From Acinetobacter proteolyticus (GTDB taxonomy: Bacteria > Pseudomonadota > Gammaproteobacteria > Pseudomonadales > Moraxellaceae), in NCBI RefSeq assembly GCF_000367945.1, contig NZ_KB849179.1:2069747-2133746 (forward strand): DNA of 64,000 nucleotides, read 5' to 3'. Numbering within the stretch: the first letter of the stretch is position 1; each line of letters opens with the position of its first letter. This document shows positions 8,808-17,214 of the stretch, one piece after another. The notes beneath the pieces are model-generated. The model was not told the DNA's origin. It saw nothing but the letters and a program-made list of their open reading frames with translations, and made no database searches. The position numbers and the translations under genes were made by a program.

Positions 8808-9281
8808 TTATTGTGGAATACGCAGGACTTGACCAGGGAAAATGTCATCTGCATTTTTAAGTAATGGTCGATTGGCTTCAAAAATTTTGTTGTATTGGTT
8901 TGGATCACCATAATATTCTTTCGAAATCTTCGACAGATTGTCTCCTGATTTCACGGTATAGAATTTACTTTCTGGCTCAGGTGTTTCGACTGTCATTTGA
9001 TCATCCACTTGTGCAACATGATCAATATTTCCGACCGCAAGCACAATCTTCTCTTTATCGGCCTGACTCTTTACCTGCCCTTTAATGGTTGCCGTATCAG
9101 TATTGCCGTTATACGTCACCGATAAGCCTTCAACCCCAAGGCCTAAACTTTTGATCAAACCTAATAATTTATTTGCAATCTCTTGAGCTGAAGGTTCAGC
9201 TGGTGTTGCTGGTGCAGCTTGTGGTTCAGCTGGTGCTGTATTTTTCTTACCAATACCTTTAACAAAATCAAAAAGACCCAT
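8808..9281 (-). CDS. kbp: BON-LysM domain protein (YgaU/Kbp-like)
   Basis: Its layout matches E. coli Kbp/YgaU, a cytoplasmic potassium-binding protein: the start MGLFDFVKGIGKK, an Ala/Pro-rich linker (about 14-32), a BON domain (about 33-90) and a C-terminal LysM domain (YTVKSGDNLSKISKEYYGD, about 108-157). There is no signal peptide. An upstream in-frame ATG exists at 9311, but a GAGG ribosome site 9 nt before 9281 and the conserved MGLF start fix the start. 157 residues. It follows acpP on the same strand but beyond a terminator, so it is probably a separate unit. Confidence 0.85.
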   Translation of the reverse strand: MGLFDFVKGIGKKNTAPAEPQAAPATPAEPSAQEIANKLLGLIKSLGLGVEGLSVTYNGNTDTATIKGQVKSQADKEKIVLAVGNIDHVAQVDDQMTVETPEPESKFYTVKSGDNLSKISKEYYGDPNQYNKIFEANRPLLKNADDIFPGQVLRIPQ

Positions 9282-9451
9282 TGTTATTTCCTCTGTAATT
9301 ATTAACCGCATTCATAGTCAAAATAGACCTATATCTAGTTATACAGAAAAAATAAATCACTCGAGTTTCAATTTAACGCGGTCTTGTAAATATATGTATA
9401 TGCGCTAGAACTTAATGAAAAACATTCTGTTGCAAAACCTATAAACACAAA

Positions 9452-9475
9452 AAAGCCACCTTACGGTGGCTTTTG
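9452..9475 (-). terminator. Terminator after acpP
   Basis: Stem AAAAGCCACC / GGTGGCTTTT (9452-9461 with 9466-9475), loop TTAC, lying 15 nt after the acpP stop on the minus strand, with a following T tract in that direction. Confidence 0.88.
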
Positions 9476-9489
9476 ATCATGCAAGATGA

Positions 9490-9726
9490 TTAACCAAGTT
9501 TCTTAGTTACGTAATCGATTGCAGATTGAACAGTTGTGATTTCATTTGAATCTTCATCTGGAATCGTGATGTCAAAATCGTTTTCGAAAGACATTACAAG
9601 TTCAACCAAATCTAAAGAGTCAGCACCTAAGTCATCCATGAAAGATGCTTCGTTTTTAATCTCTTCAGCACGCATACCTAATTGTTCAGCTACAGCTTGT
9701 TTGATGCGTTGTTCGATATCGCTCAC
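9490..9726 (-). CDS. acpP: Acyl carrier protein
   Basis: The 78-residue acidic carrier of fatty-acid intermediates. The phosphopantetheine attachment site is Ser37 in GADSLDL. The start is GTG at 9726 (reads [10 protein letters not shown]), preceded by AGGAG at the right distance. The in-frame ATG at 9741 would overlap the ribosome site and is rejected. It is the last gene of the yceD-rpmF-fabD-fabG-acpP cluster. The usual downstream fabF is absent here; a terminator and the LysM gene follow. Confidence 0.97.
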   Translation of the reverse strand: MSDIEQRIKQAVAEQLGMRAEEIKNEASFMDDLGADSLDLVELVMSFENDFDITIPDEDSNEITTVQSAIDYVTKKLG

Positions 9727-9812
9727 AGGAATTCTCCTCATTGCTTGTGGCGTTTTAATTTGCCACTAGTTTAATTGAATATAAAAATTTTTAAAAGTTT
9801 ATACATCGCCAC

Positions 9813-10547
9813 TTAGGCCATGTATAGACCACCATTTACGTGTAAAACTGTACCAGTAATGTAACTAGCCTTATCGCTGGCAAGGAAACTCACTGCATCA
9901 GCAATATCTTGAGGTTCACCTAAACGATTTAAAGCTACTTGATCAGTCATTTTTTTACGAATATCTTCGCTTAACTGATCAGTCATTTCAGTGGCAATGA
10001 AACCAGGTGCAACACTGTTCACTGTAATCTGACGGCTCCCCATCTCTTTGGCTAAGCTACGACTGAACGCTTCAATCCCTGCTTTTGCTGCTGAGTAGTT
10101 CGCTTGTCCAGGGTTAGCAAAATGAGCAACCACTGAACTAATATTAATAATGCGGCCGAAACGTGCTTTGGTCATACCTTTCAATACACGCTTAGATAAG
10201 CGATATACCGCTTTCAGATGAATATTGAGAATGTCATCCCAATCATCTTCCGACATACGCAGCAACAAGTTATCTTTGGTAATGCCTGCATTGTTCACCA
10301 ACACCAGCACTGAACCATATTTTTGTTCAATGTCTGATACCAGTGCATCAATGGCTTCACCTTCACGAACATCGAGTACAGCGCCTGTTCCATGCTCAGC
10401 AAAGCTTTCTGTGAGTTTTTGCGCACCTGCTTCAGAAGTCGCAGTACCTACTACAAAAAAACCGTCTTGAATGAGTTGCTGTGCAATCGCTGCGCCAATA
10501 CCACGGCTTGCTCCTGTCACTAACGCAACTTTTCGTTGTTGTGTCAT
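9813..10547 (-). CDS. fabG: 3-oxoacyl-[acyl-carrier-protein] reductase
   Basis: An NADPH-dependent short-chain dehydrogenase that carries out the first reduction in each fatty-acid elongation cycle. 244 residues. It has the Rossmann motif TGASRGIGAAIA near the N-terminus, NNAGIT, the catalytic Ser in INISSV, and YSAAK. The start codon overlaps the fabD stop by four bases (ATGA), so translation is probably coupled. It lies 86 nt upstream of acpP. Confidence 0.97.
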   Translation of the reverse strand: MTQQRKVALVTGASRGIGAAIAQQLIQDGFFVVGTATSEAGAQKLTESFAEHGTGAVLDVREGEAIDALVSDIEQKYGSVLVLVNNAGITKDNLLLRMSEDDWDDILNIHLKAVYRLSKRVLKGMTKARFGRIINISSVVAHFANPGQANYSAAKAGIEAFSRSLAKEMGSRQITVNSVAPGFIATEMTDQLSEDIRKKMTDQVALNRLGEPQDIADAVSFLASDKASYITGTVLHVNGGLYMA

Positions 10548-11536
10548 GCAATTTTTCCTTCTGCCACTAACACTGCGTTTAGGGCATCTTCCATACGTGC
10601 TTTGCTATCAATGGCAAATGCTTTTTCTATGTTCGGTAATCGCTTGGCAAGATTACTCAGTACCGTACCTGGTCCACATTCAACCACGTACTGGATCCCC
10701 TGATCTTGTAGATATTGCATGGTCCGTGTCCATTGTACCGATTGGTACAATTGAGCCGTTAATGCCTGACCTAACTGAGCAACATCTGTCGCGATTTCCG
10801 CGTTGACATTTTGTATTACAGGAAGGCGTGGTAGCTCAATGGCAGTTTGTTCCAAAGCTTCAGCAAACTTTTCTGCAGCAGGTTTCATTAACGTACAATG
10901 TGACGGCACAGAAACAGGCAACGCGATGGCCTTCCCTGATTGTTCTTTTGCATCTGCCATCACTTGCTGAACTAAAGCAGTGCTACCCGCAATCACAACT
11001 TGACCTTGCGCATTATAATTTGCCGCTTCAACCGAACCTTGTCCAGCAGCAGAAGCATTGGCTTTTTGACAAAGCTCAATCACTTTTTCATCTGCTAAGC
11101 CAAGAATTGCAGCCATTGCGCCGGTTCCTTGTGGAACGGCACTCTGCATCAATTTGCCACGTAAATGCACCAGTTTCACTGCATCAGCCAAAGTCATTGC
11201 TTCTGCTGCAACCAATGCGCTGTACTCTCCTAAAGAGTGTCCAGCCAAGTATTTCGGTGCTATACCGCCCAGTTCCAACCAAACACGCCATAATGCAATA
11301 CTTGCTGTCAGCAAAACTGGTTGGGTATTTTCAGTTTGGTCTAAACCCTCACCGCTTTGGGCAATCTGCCAAAGATCAAAACCGAGCGCTTCTGATGCTT
11401 CTGCAAATGTATCTTTAACGACACTAAACTGCTCTGCAAGTTCAGCCAGCATGCCCGCTTTTTGTGAGCCCTGACCTGGAAAAACAAATGCTGTTTTTGT
11501 TGCTTGAGCAGCCTGCTCAAGTCGTTTAGTCGACAT
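10544..11536 (-). CDS. fabD: Malonyl-CoA:ACP transacylase
   Basis: It loads malonyl groups onto ACP. It has the FVFPGQGSQKAGM motif, nucleophile Ser in GHSLGEYSAL, and the C-terminal VECGPGTVLSNLAKR. An upstream open stretch to 11626 is not supported. The ATG at 11536 (MSTKRLEQ) has AAGGA 8 nt upstream, giving 330 residues. It overlaps fabG by 4 nt. plsX and fabH, found between rpmF and fabD in E. coli, are absent here. Confidence 0.95.
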   Translation of the reverse strand: MSTKRLEQAAQATKTAFVFPGQGSQKAGMLAELAEQFSVVKDTFAEASEALGFDLWQIAQSGEGLDQTENTQPVLLTASIALWRVWLELGGIAPKYLAGHSLGEYSALVAAEAMTLADAVKLVHLRGKLMQSAVPQGTGAMAAILGLADEKVIELCQKANASAAGQGSVEAANYNAQGQVVIAGSTALVQQVMADAKEQSGKAIALPVSVPSHCTLMKPAAEKFAEALEQTAIELPRLPVIQNVNAEIATDVAQLGQALTAQLYQSVQWTRTMQYLQDQGIQYVVECGPGTVLSNLAKRLPNIEKAFAIDSKARMEDALNAVLVAEGKIA

Positions 11537-11668
11537 ATAAAAATCCTTAAAATGGTCTATCGCCAATTTCATCAACACACATGATTTTACATGAGAATGA
11601 CAACAGACTCTTTCCCGATGCGGCAATTTACCATTGATTTAATCGTTTTTTAATTGCGAAAAACAACA

Positions 11669-11692
11669 AAAAAGGGAGCTTTCGCTCCCATT
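11669..11692 (-). terminator. Terminator between rpmF and fabD
   Basis: Stem GGGAGC / GCTCCC (11674-11679 with 11684-11689). In the minus direction it is followed by a T run (the A run at 11668-11673 on the plus strand). It lies after rpmF and before fabD, so fab expression may need its own promoter or partial read-through. Confidence 0.8.
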
Positions 11693-11733
11693 TTTTCTAT
11701 ACTTTAAGCTAACGCTTAATGCATATGGTTCAA

Positions 11734-11919
11734 TTATTCAGCATCAGCTGCTTTAGCGAATAATTGACGACCACGGTAAATACCGTCTTTAGTCACATGG
11801 TGACGACGATGAGTTTCACCAGTAGTTTGGTCTACAGATAATGCATTCTCGGTTAAAGCGTCATGTGAACGGCGCATGTCACGGCGAGAGCGACTTTTAC
11901 GGTTTTGCTGAACGGCCAT
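11734..11919 (-). CDS. rpmF: 50S ribosomal protein L32
   Basis: A 61-residue ribosomal protein with the typical start [20 protein letters not shown] and the [18 protein letters not shown] segment. This is the Cys-free form, with no zinc-ribbon cysteines. It has a strong ribosome site (AAGGAG). It follows yceD by about 75 nt, the near-universal yceD-rpmF pair. Confidence 0.97.
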   Translation of the reverse strand: MAVQQNRKSRSRRDMRRSHDALTENALSVDQTTGETHRRHHVTKDGIYRGRQLFAKAADAE

Positions 11920-11994
11920 GATGGCTCCTTACAAAGATCGAAAAAATGGATCAGAAACAAATTCAGTTGTCTTAACTCAACATTATATCACAAA

Positions 11995-12555
11995 TTATGA
12001 GTTAAGTTTACCCTTCAAACTTGCCAAAACATCAAACGGGTTATCCCGCTTTTCTTCGACAACGTCCTGAATGGTAGGTCGATGTTTATGCTCACAAACA
12101 TCATGCTTGGGAGATAAAGGCATCAACAATAACAGTTCATCTTCTAGTAGTGCGAGCAAATCAATCGAAGCAGGCGTATCAAAATCACCTTTTTTCGAAG
12201 ACTCGCTTTCACCTAAAACGATGAAATCAGCATCCTCATCCAAGCGCTCTATCAGTGACTCATCATCGATCAAAGCCAAATGAAAATCTGAAACAAGTTC
12301 AGTTTCAACAGTATCCAGACAACGCTGGCATTCCATTGGAACTTTCGTTTCAATACGTCCATCTAGCCATACAATGCGATGATATGCATCCATTGATAGC
12401 TTACAGTCTACGTTGATCAATCGATCATTAATTGATCCAACAGCTTCACGAGCGATACGAGCAAAGCGAGACAATGGCAGTGTGCCTGACCATGTAAAGC
12501 CCTGTTCAGCCCATTTAAACGGCTCAATCTGTGCCGGAAAGGTATTTGCTGACAT
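11995..12555 (-). CDS. yceD: YceD family protein (DUF177), rRNA accumulation protein
   Basis: A member of the YceD/Duf177 family, linked to 23S rRNA processing or accumulation in E. coli and plants. It carries the conserved CQRC motif (MECQRCLDTVETEL, about residues 93-106) and the acidic C-terminal LLLLMPLSPKHD segment. 186 residues, near the family norm. First gene of the yceD-rpmF unit and divergent from epmC. Confidence 0.88.
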   Translation of the reverse strand: MSANTFPAQIEPFKWAEQGFTWSGTLPLSRFARIAREAVGSINDRLINVDCKLSMDAYHRIVWLDGRIETKVPMECQRCLDTVETELVSDFHLALIDDESLIERLDEDADFIVLGESESSKKGDFDTPASIDLLALLEDELLLLMPLSPKHDVCEHKHRPTIQDVVEEKRDNPFDVLASLKGKLNS

Positions 12556-12651
12556 AATTAAGGCGGCAATTCTACAAATTCATCGGTACTCTGTCAAAGA
12601 TTAAGATACAATTTTGCACTTCTTTAGACAGAACTCGGGGTAAATTAAGCA

Positions 12652-13314
12652 ATGCACCTGTTGCAGCCGCAACTTGAAGTAACAACTTCATTACTTGTAA
12701 GCACCCATTCAACCTCTGCTCCTGTATTAACACCAGATCAAGTGCAACGCTCATCTTGGCAAAAGTTAACATCAGAACCAGAACAGGTCGATTGGCTTAT
12801 TTTACACTTTAATCACTGGTTTTCCCACCATAATGTCACACTAGTTAAAGGTGATTTTGAACCAGAATATTTCCCAGCGACCAATGAGCAAGCCGCAAGA
12901 ATCCAATTTGCCCATGGTTTCTTTAATAGTGCCCTACATGAGATTAGTCATTGGAGTATTTCTGGAGAGAAGCGCCGCCTATTGCCCGATCTCGGTTATT
13001 GGTATGCACCAGATGGTCGAACGGCCGAACAGCAAGCTTTATTTGAACAAGTGGAAATCAAACCGCAAGCGATTGAATGGCTATTTGCGACTGCATTTGG
13101 TCGGAAATTTCGTGTGTCTTTAGATAATTTAACGGGTGATGGTGGCAACGGCCAACAATTTAAAGACCATGTCTATGCACAAGTACAGCGTTATTTTTCT
13201 GGTGAAGCCAAATTGCCTCGGGACGCAGCGCATTTCATTGATTACATCTGTCATTGCACCCGAAATAGTACACCGTTACAACTGAATGAATTTAAACGCG
13301 AAGACCTTGATTAA
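12652..13314 (+). CDS. epmC: Elongation factor P hydroxylase (YfcM/EpmC)
   Basis: In E. coli EpmC hydroxylates the beta-lysylated lysine of EF-P. The match is strong from about residue 46 on: VKGDFEPEYFPA, FAHGFFNSALHEISHW (the HExxH-like metal site), LGYWYAPDGRTAEQQALFEQVEIKPQAIEWLF and DNLTGDGG. Compared with E. coli (182 residues) there is an N-terminal extension of about 45 residues (LLQPQLEVTTSLL... in form) of unknown use. A GGGG ribosome-like site lies 11 nt before the ATG, but a later start is possible. EpmA and EpmB are not in this window. Confidence 0.88.
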   Translation: MHLLQPQLEVTTSLLVSTHSTSAPVLTPDQVQRSSWQKLTSEPEQVDWLILHFNHWFSHHNVTLVKGDFEPEYFPATNEQAARIQFAHGFFNSALHEISHWSISGEKRRLLPDLGYWYAPDGRTAEQQALFEQVEIKPQAIEWLFATAFGRKFRVSLDNLTGDGGNGQQFKDHVYAQVQRYFSGEAKLPRDAAHFIDYICHCTRNSTPLQLNEFKREDLD

Positions 13315-13401
13315 AAGACAAAATTGTCACATCTAATGCTTGCAACTTGACCTCAACACGTTTCATACTGAATTTAGCCATATAGATCAGGGAGTTCAAC
13401 G

Positions 13402-14019
13402 ATGTTGCATTTACATATTCATCCTGAGAATCCACAGGCTCGCTTAATCACACAAGCCGTTGAGCGTATTCGTGCGGGTGATGTTGTGGTTTATCCAACA
13501 GATGCAGCCTATGCGATTGGTTGCCAAATCGGGAATAAAAGTGCAATGGAACGGATTGCACAAATTCGTGGCTTAGGCCCTAAGCATCAATATGCCATTA
13601 TGTGTTGTGACTTATCTGATATTGCAACCTATGCCAAAGTTGATAACGCCATGTATCGTTTATTGAAAAACAATACGCCAGCGGTTACGACTTTTATTTT
13701 GCCTGCGACCAGCGAAGTACCAAAGCGTTTAATGCATCCAAAGAAAAAAACCATTGGATTGCGTATTCCAAGCAATCCTGTTGCGCAAGCTTTACTACAA
13801 GAACTCGGTGAACCATTACTAACCAGTACTTTAATTTTGCCAGATCAAAAAGACCCCCTAGATGATCCATACGATATTGAAAATCAGCTCGGTAAACGGA
13901 TTGATGTGTTTATTGATAGTGGTTTTGGGACTTTATCAACCACCAGTATCGTGGATTTATCTGGAGAAAATCCTGAAATCGTGCGTCGTGGTGTCGGTGA
14001 TGTCAGTGCTTTTGAGTAA
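13402..14019 (+). CDS. yciO: YciO family protein (Sua5/YrdC-like)
   Basis: A close match to E. coli YciO: IHPENPQARLITQAVE, VVYPTDAAYAIGC, RLLKNNTPAVTTFILPAT, KKKTIGLRIPSNPVAQALL, and the C-terminal VRRGVGDVSAF. The fold is that of the threonylcarbamoyl-AMP synthases TsaC/Sua5, but YciO proteins have only weak or unproven activity in that step. 205 residues, the usual length. A clear ribosome site (CAGGGAG) precedes the ATG. It is a single gene. Confidence 0.9.
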   Translation: MLHLHIHPENPQARLITQAVERIRAGDVVVYPTDAAYAIGCQIGNKSAMERIAQIRGLGPKHQYAIMCCDLSDIATYAKVDNAMYRLLKNNTPAVTTFILPATSEVPKRLMHPKKKTIGLRIPSNPVAQALLQELGEPLLTSTLILPDQKDPLDDPYDIENQLGKRIDVFIDSGFGTLSTTSIVDLSGENPEIVRRGVGDVSAFE

Positions 14020-14124
14020 ATGTTGTATAAAATGCAGCTTAGATTCAGAAAGAATCGTAAGCTGCTAAATGCCTTCAACAAAAAGGCTAGGTATGGTCTT
14101 TTAATTAAGATCAACGTATTTAAA

Positions 14125-14631
14125 TTAAGAGATATATCCGATACTTTGCTTTAGTTTAAAAAACTCTGAACACTCTGAAAGTATCTGTTTTTTTTCATAC
14201 AACACATTACCATCATAAGTTTTAAAAAAATAAGTTGTGGCTGGCTGATCCTCTTCTATAACTTTCACAACCCCTTTGCCAATATCTTTATATTTGTCAC
14301 TGGCTTCTTTTTCCTGAATATAATCAAAATAACCGCATGTCATCTGATAATGTGCTTTTTCCATTTCCCCTCTTAGATCATCTCTATTTACGTTTTCTGT
14401 CATTGGTTCAGTTAAAGTGACATAAACTAAAACATGAGGGTATTGATTGAGTGCATCCACTTTAATCGGGTAGCCCGCTCGACTCATAGCCTCATTCATT
14501 TGCTGTACAAAAGCCATACTTTTGAAATGGTCTCTGGCCTGCTGTTCAAAGTGCTTGGCCCAATATATCTCAGTCCCCCAAAATAGAGCACCAATAATTA
14601 TTAGGCCCGTTGCAACAAATTTAATATTCAT
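14125..14631 (-). CDS. Uncharacterised membrane-anchored protein
   Basis: I do not recognise a family. The protein has 168 residues with one N-terminal hydrophobic segment (about 5-22, FVATGLIIIGALFWGTEIYW) that acts as a membrane anchor or uncleaved signal. The remaining polar domain would lie in the periplasm and includes two Cys residues (in MTCGYF and LSECSEF) that could form a disulphide. An ATG at 14643 is part of the Shine-Dalgarno AATGAGGA, so the second ATG at 14631 is the likely start. No operon partner. Confidence 0.65.
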   Translation of the reverse strand: MNIKFVATGLIIIGALFWGTEIYWAKHFEQQARDHFKSMAFVQQMNEAMSRAGYPIKVDALNQYPHVLVYVTLTEPMTENVNRDDLRGEMEKAHYQMTCGYFDYIQEKEASDKYKDIGKGVVKVIEEDQPATTYFFKTYDGNVLYEKKQILSECSEFFKLKQSIGYIS

Positions 14632-14822
14632 ATTAGTCCTCATTATTTAATTTTATAGTCTATGAGTTCTCACTCATTTAATGATCGAGCTATTATTTAT
14701 AAATATTTATTAAATTCAATAAAATAAATCAAAAAACCTTACTTTCCGATGACTAGAAAATCAACGGTTGCTTTATAATGAATTATTTAAAAAAGGCATA
14801 AGCGAATTTTAATAATCGCTCA

Positions 14823-15539
14823 TCAGCCTTCAAAAAAATCAGATAAACGCTGCTTCTGAAAACCTTGCGCATCAAAATTATCTGGACTGAGCCATTGCTG
14901 ATAAATTTTTGCTAAATCAGGCCATTCTTCATCAATAATTGAAAACCATGCGGTATTGCGATTATGCCCTTTAGTGATTCGATCTTGACGAAATAAACCT
15001 TCATACTGAAAACCAAAACGTAAAGCGGCGGCTTTAGAAGGCGCATTACAATCATCACATTTCCACTCTACACGTCTAAACCCATGGTCAAAGCATTGTT
15101 GTAATAGTAAGAAGATGACCTCGGTTGAAGCTTTGGATTTTTTCATCCGATGGGAAAAATAAACATTGCCTATTTCAATCGCCCCCTGTTCCAGTCTTGG
15201 ATTTAATAGTGCAATCCAGCCTTGAATCTCACCATTAATTTCAATTAAAAAATGGGTCGACGCTTTAAAGCTAAATAGATTTTGCAAATCCTGTTTTAAC
15301 AAAGCTTGGCTTTGTGGGGCTGCATAAGGCAAATACGTCCAACAGGCCGCATCGGCTTCGGTTGCAACCGCTTCCCAAATTTGGCTTGCTGCCTGATCAG
15401 AGATTTCACCTGAAATATGTATCAATTTGACATCTTGCCCATTCAAATCATGTTGAATCAGCTGGCTAGGGTGATGCTCTAGGGCAAAGCCGACAGTTTG
15501 CCCAAATTGATTCTGTTGTGTTTTTAAATAATGTTTCAT
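14823..15539 (-). CDS. GNAT family N-acetyltransferase (RimJ/RimL-type)
   Basis: The protein resembles cytosolic GNAT acetyltransferases of the RimJ/RimL subgroup. It has the core AIEIGNVYFSHRMKKSKASTEVIFLLLQQCFDHGFRRVEWKCD pattern, then NAPSKAAALRFGFQYEGLFRQDRI. This is the acetyl-CoA-binding beta4-alpha3 area and the substrate loop common to this group. 238 residues, with about 60 residues of N-terminal extension. The acceptor substrate is unknown. Single gene, divergent from scpA. Confidence 0.8.
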   Translation of the reverse strand: MKHYLKTQQNQFGQTVGFALEHHPSQLIQHDLNGQDVKLIHISGEISDQAASQIWEAVATEADAACWTYLPYAAPQSQALLKQDLQNLFSFKASTHFLIEINGEIQGWIALLNPRLEQGAIEIGNVYFSHRMKKSKASTEVIFLLLQQCFDHGFRRVEWKCDDCNAPSKAAALRFGFQYEGLFRQDRITKGHNRNTAWFSIIDEEWPDLAKIYQQWLSPDNFDAQGFQKQRLSDFFEG

Positions 15540-15781
15540 CGTGATTTATAATAGAAAGAATGGTTTTCGTTGCTAATTTAAGCATAAGTTTTTTCTATGA
15601 CCTATGTAATCTTGCATAAATATAGAAAATACCCTGAGAACTTTAAGGTTTTTGTAAGTAGGTAATTTATTAAATTGGCAATTTCGATTAGAATAGAGCT
15701 GCTCTTGGTAGCATGTGCCTTTCTTTGCACAAAAAATTATATCTTTCATGCTTTTGAAAATTCGCGTGGCTTATAACGGTA

Positions 15782-16576
15782 ATGAACCAAATTCTCCCCC
15801 AAACTTTGGAGTCCACTCCTTCCATTCGCGTGCTTGACGAGTGGCAGGAAGTCATACCTGAAGATTTATATATACCGCCTGCCGCGTTTGAAATTTTGCT
15901 GGAACAATTTGAAGGTCCACTAGACTTTCTGATTTACCTGATTCAAAAAAATGGCTTTGATTTATTACACATCGATATTTCCCCGATTGCCACTCAATAT
16001 CTATCTTATATGGATAGTATGAAATCGTTGAATATTGAGCTTACGGCTGATTATATGGTCATGGCCGCATTGCTTGCCGATTTAAAATCACGCTTACTCC
16101 TACCTAAACCCGTCGCTGTTGATCAATTCGAAAAAGATCCAAAACAAGAATTAATTGATCGTTTGGAAACTTATTTACGCATTAAACAAGCCGCTGAACG
16201 ATTGGGACAAATGCCGATCTTCGAGCGCGATACTTTTAGCGCCAATGTCAGTATTGGGCACATCGCTCCGATTTATGAAGGCTATGATGTTACTGCCTTG
16301 CATGATGCTTTATTTTGCGTATTTAATCGCCCTGAACCCATCACCCATGTGGTGGCACAAGAGCCTGTATTATTAGAAGAGCGTATTGCCTTTATTGAAA
16401 GCCAGCTCGCATCAGGTGAGGCATTGAGTTTTATTGAATTATTAAATCCCATGCAAGGTCGTATGGGGATGGTGGTTACATTTATGGCGGTACTTGAATT
16501 AACACGTCAGCAAAGAATTCAGATTATCCATACAGGCATTGAAGCTCCTTTAACGATTCAAGGAGTGAGTGCATGA
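15782..16576 (+). CDS. scpA: Segregation and condensation protein A
   Basis: The kleisin subunit of the SMC-ScpAB condensin. It bridges the two heads of Smc, which is encoded here at about 56-60 kb. Typical segments are FEGPLDFLIYLIQKNGFDLLHIDISPIATQYL, TADYMVMAALLADLKSRLLLP and the C-terminal winged-helix VTFMAVLELTRQQRIQI. 264 residues. The N-terminal 35 residues extend beyond the conserved domain. The ribosome site is weak. The stop overlaps the scpB start by 4 nt (ATGA). Confidence 0.93.
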   Translation: MNQILPQTLESTPSIRVLDEWQEVIPEDLYIPPAAFEILLEQFEGPLDFLIYLIQKNGFDLLHIDISPIATQYLSYMDSMKSLNIELTADYMVMAALLADLKSRLLLPKPVAVDQFEKDPKQELIDRLETYLRIKQAAERLGQMPIFERDTFSANVSIGHIAPIYEGYDVTALHDALFCVFNRPEPITHVVAQEPVLLEERIAFIESQLASGEALSFIELLNPMQGRMGMVVTFMAVLELTRQQRIQIIHTGIEAPLTIQGVSA

Positions 16577-17172
16577 GTTTAGATCAATTTGAACAAAATG
16601 AAGGCATGTCGTTTGAGGACATTCATCATGAAGTTTTATTGCAAATTGAAGCGATTCTATTTGCCAGTGACTCACCAGTTTCGCTTGCACGTCTAAAAGA
16701 AGCCTTTCAAAACCAATATAATAAGCAGCAATTACGCACGTTTTTACAGCAACTGGCGATGTTACAACACGGTCGTTCAATCGAGTTGATTGAAACGGCA
16801 CAAGGTTTTCGCTTTCAAGTACGTGCCAAATATCGAAATGTTATTGCGCAGGTTTGGCCAGAGCGTCCAACCAAGTTGTCACCTTCATTACTCGAAACTG
16901 TCGCAGTGATTGCTTACCATCAGCCTGTCACACGTGCCGATATTGAACAGATTCGTGGTGTCTCCAATAATAGCCAGAATTTAAGAACGCTATTCGACTG
17001 GAACTGGATTAAAGAAGCTGGTTTCAGAGATTTACCTGGAAGACCTGCGTTGTTAATCACAACGCCCCAATTTTTAAATGCTTTTGGTCTAGCTTCGCTA
17101 GGTCAATTGCCTCCCCTGCAGAACGCCAAGGAAGCATTCATGACACTCGACGCACATGCGCCGAAGTCTTGA
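16573..17172 (+). CDS. scpB: Segregation and condensation protein B
   Basis: The winged-helix partner of ScpA in the SMC complex. Seen are LLQIEAILFASDSPVSLARLKEAF, LLETVAVIAYHQPVTRADIEQIRGVSNNSQNLRTLFDWNWIKEAGF and DLPGRPALLITTPQFLNAFGL. 199 residues. It is translationally coupled to scpA and precedes rluB by 43 nt, the common gammaproteobacterial order scpA-scpB-rluB. Confidence 0.95.
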   Translation: MSLDQFEQNEGMSFEDIHHEVLLQIEAILFASDSPVSLARLKEAFQNQYNKQQLRTFLQQLAMLQHGRSIELIETAQGFRFQVRAKYRNVIAQVWPERPTKLSPSLLETVAVIAYHQPVTRADIEQIRGVSNNSQNLRTLFDWNWIKEAGFRDLPGRPALLITTPQFLNAFGLASLGQLPPLQNAKEAFMTLDAHAPKS

Positions 17173-17214
17173 GAAAGGTGAACTGTTGATCATTATGTCT
17201 AAGGTTGTGCTGTC

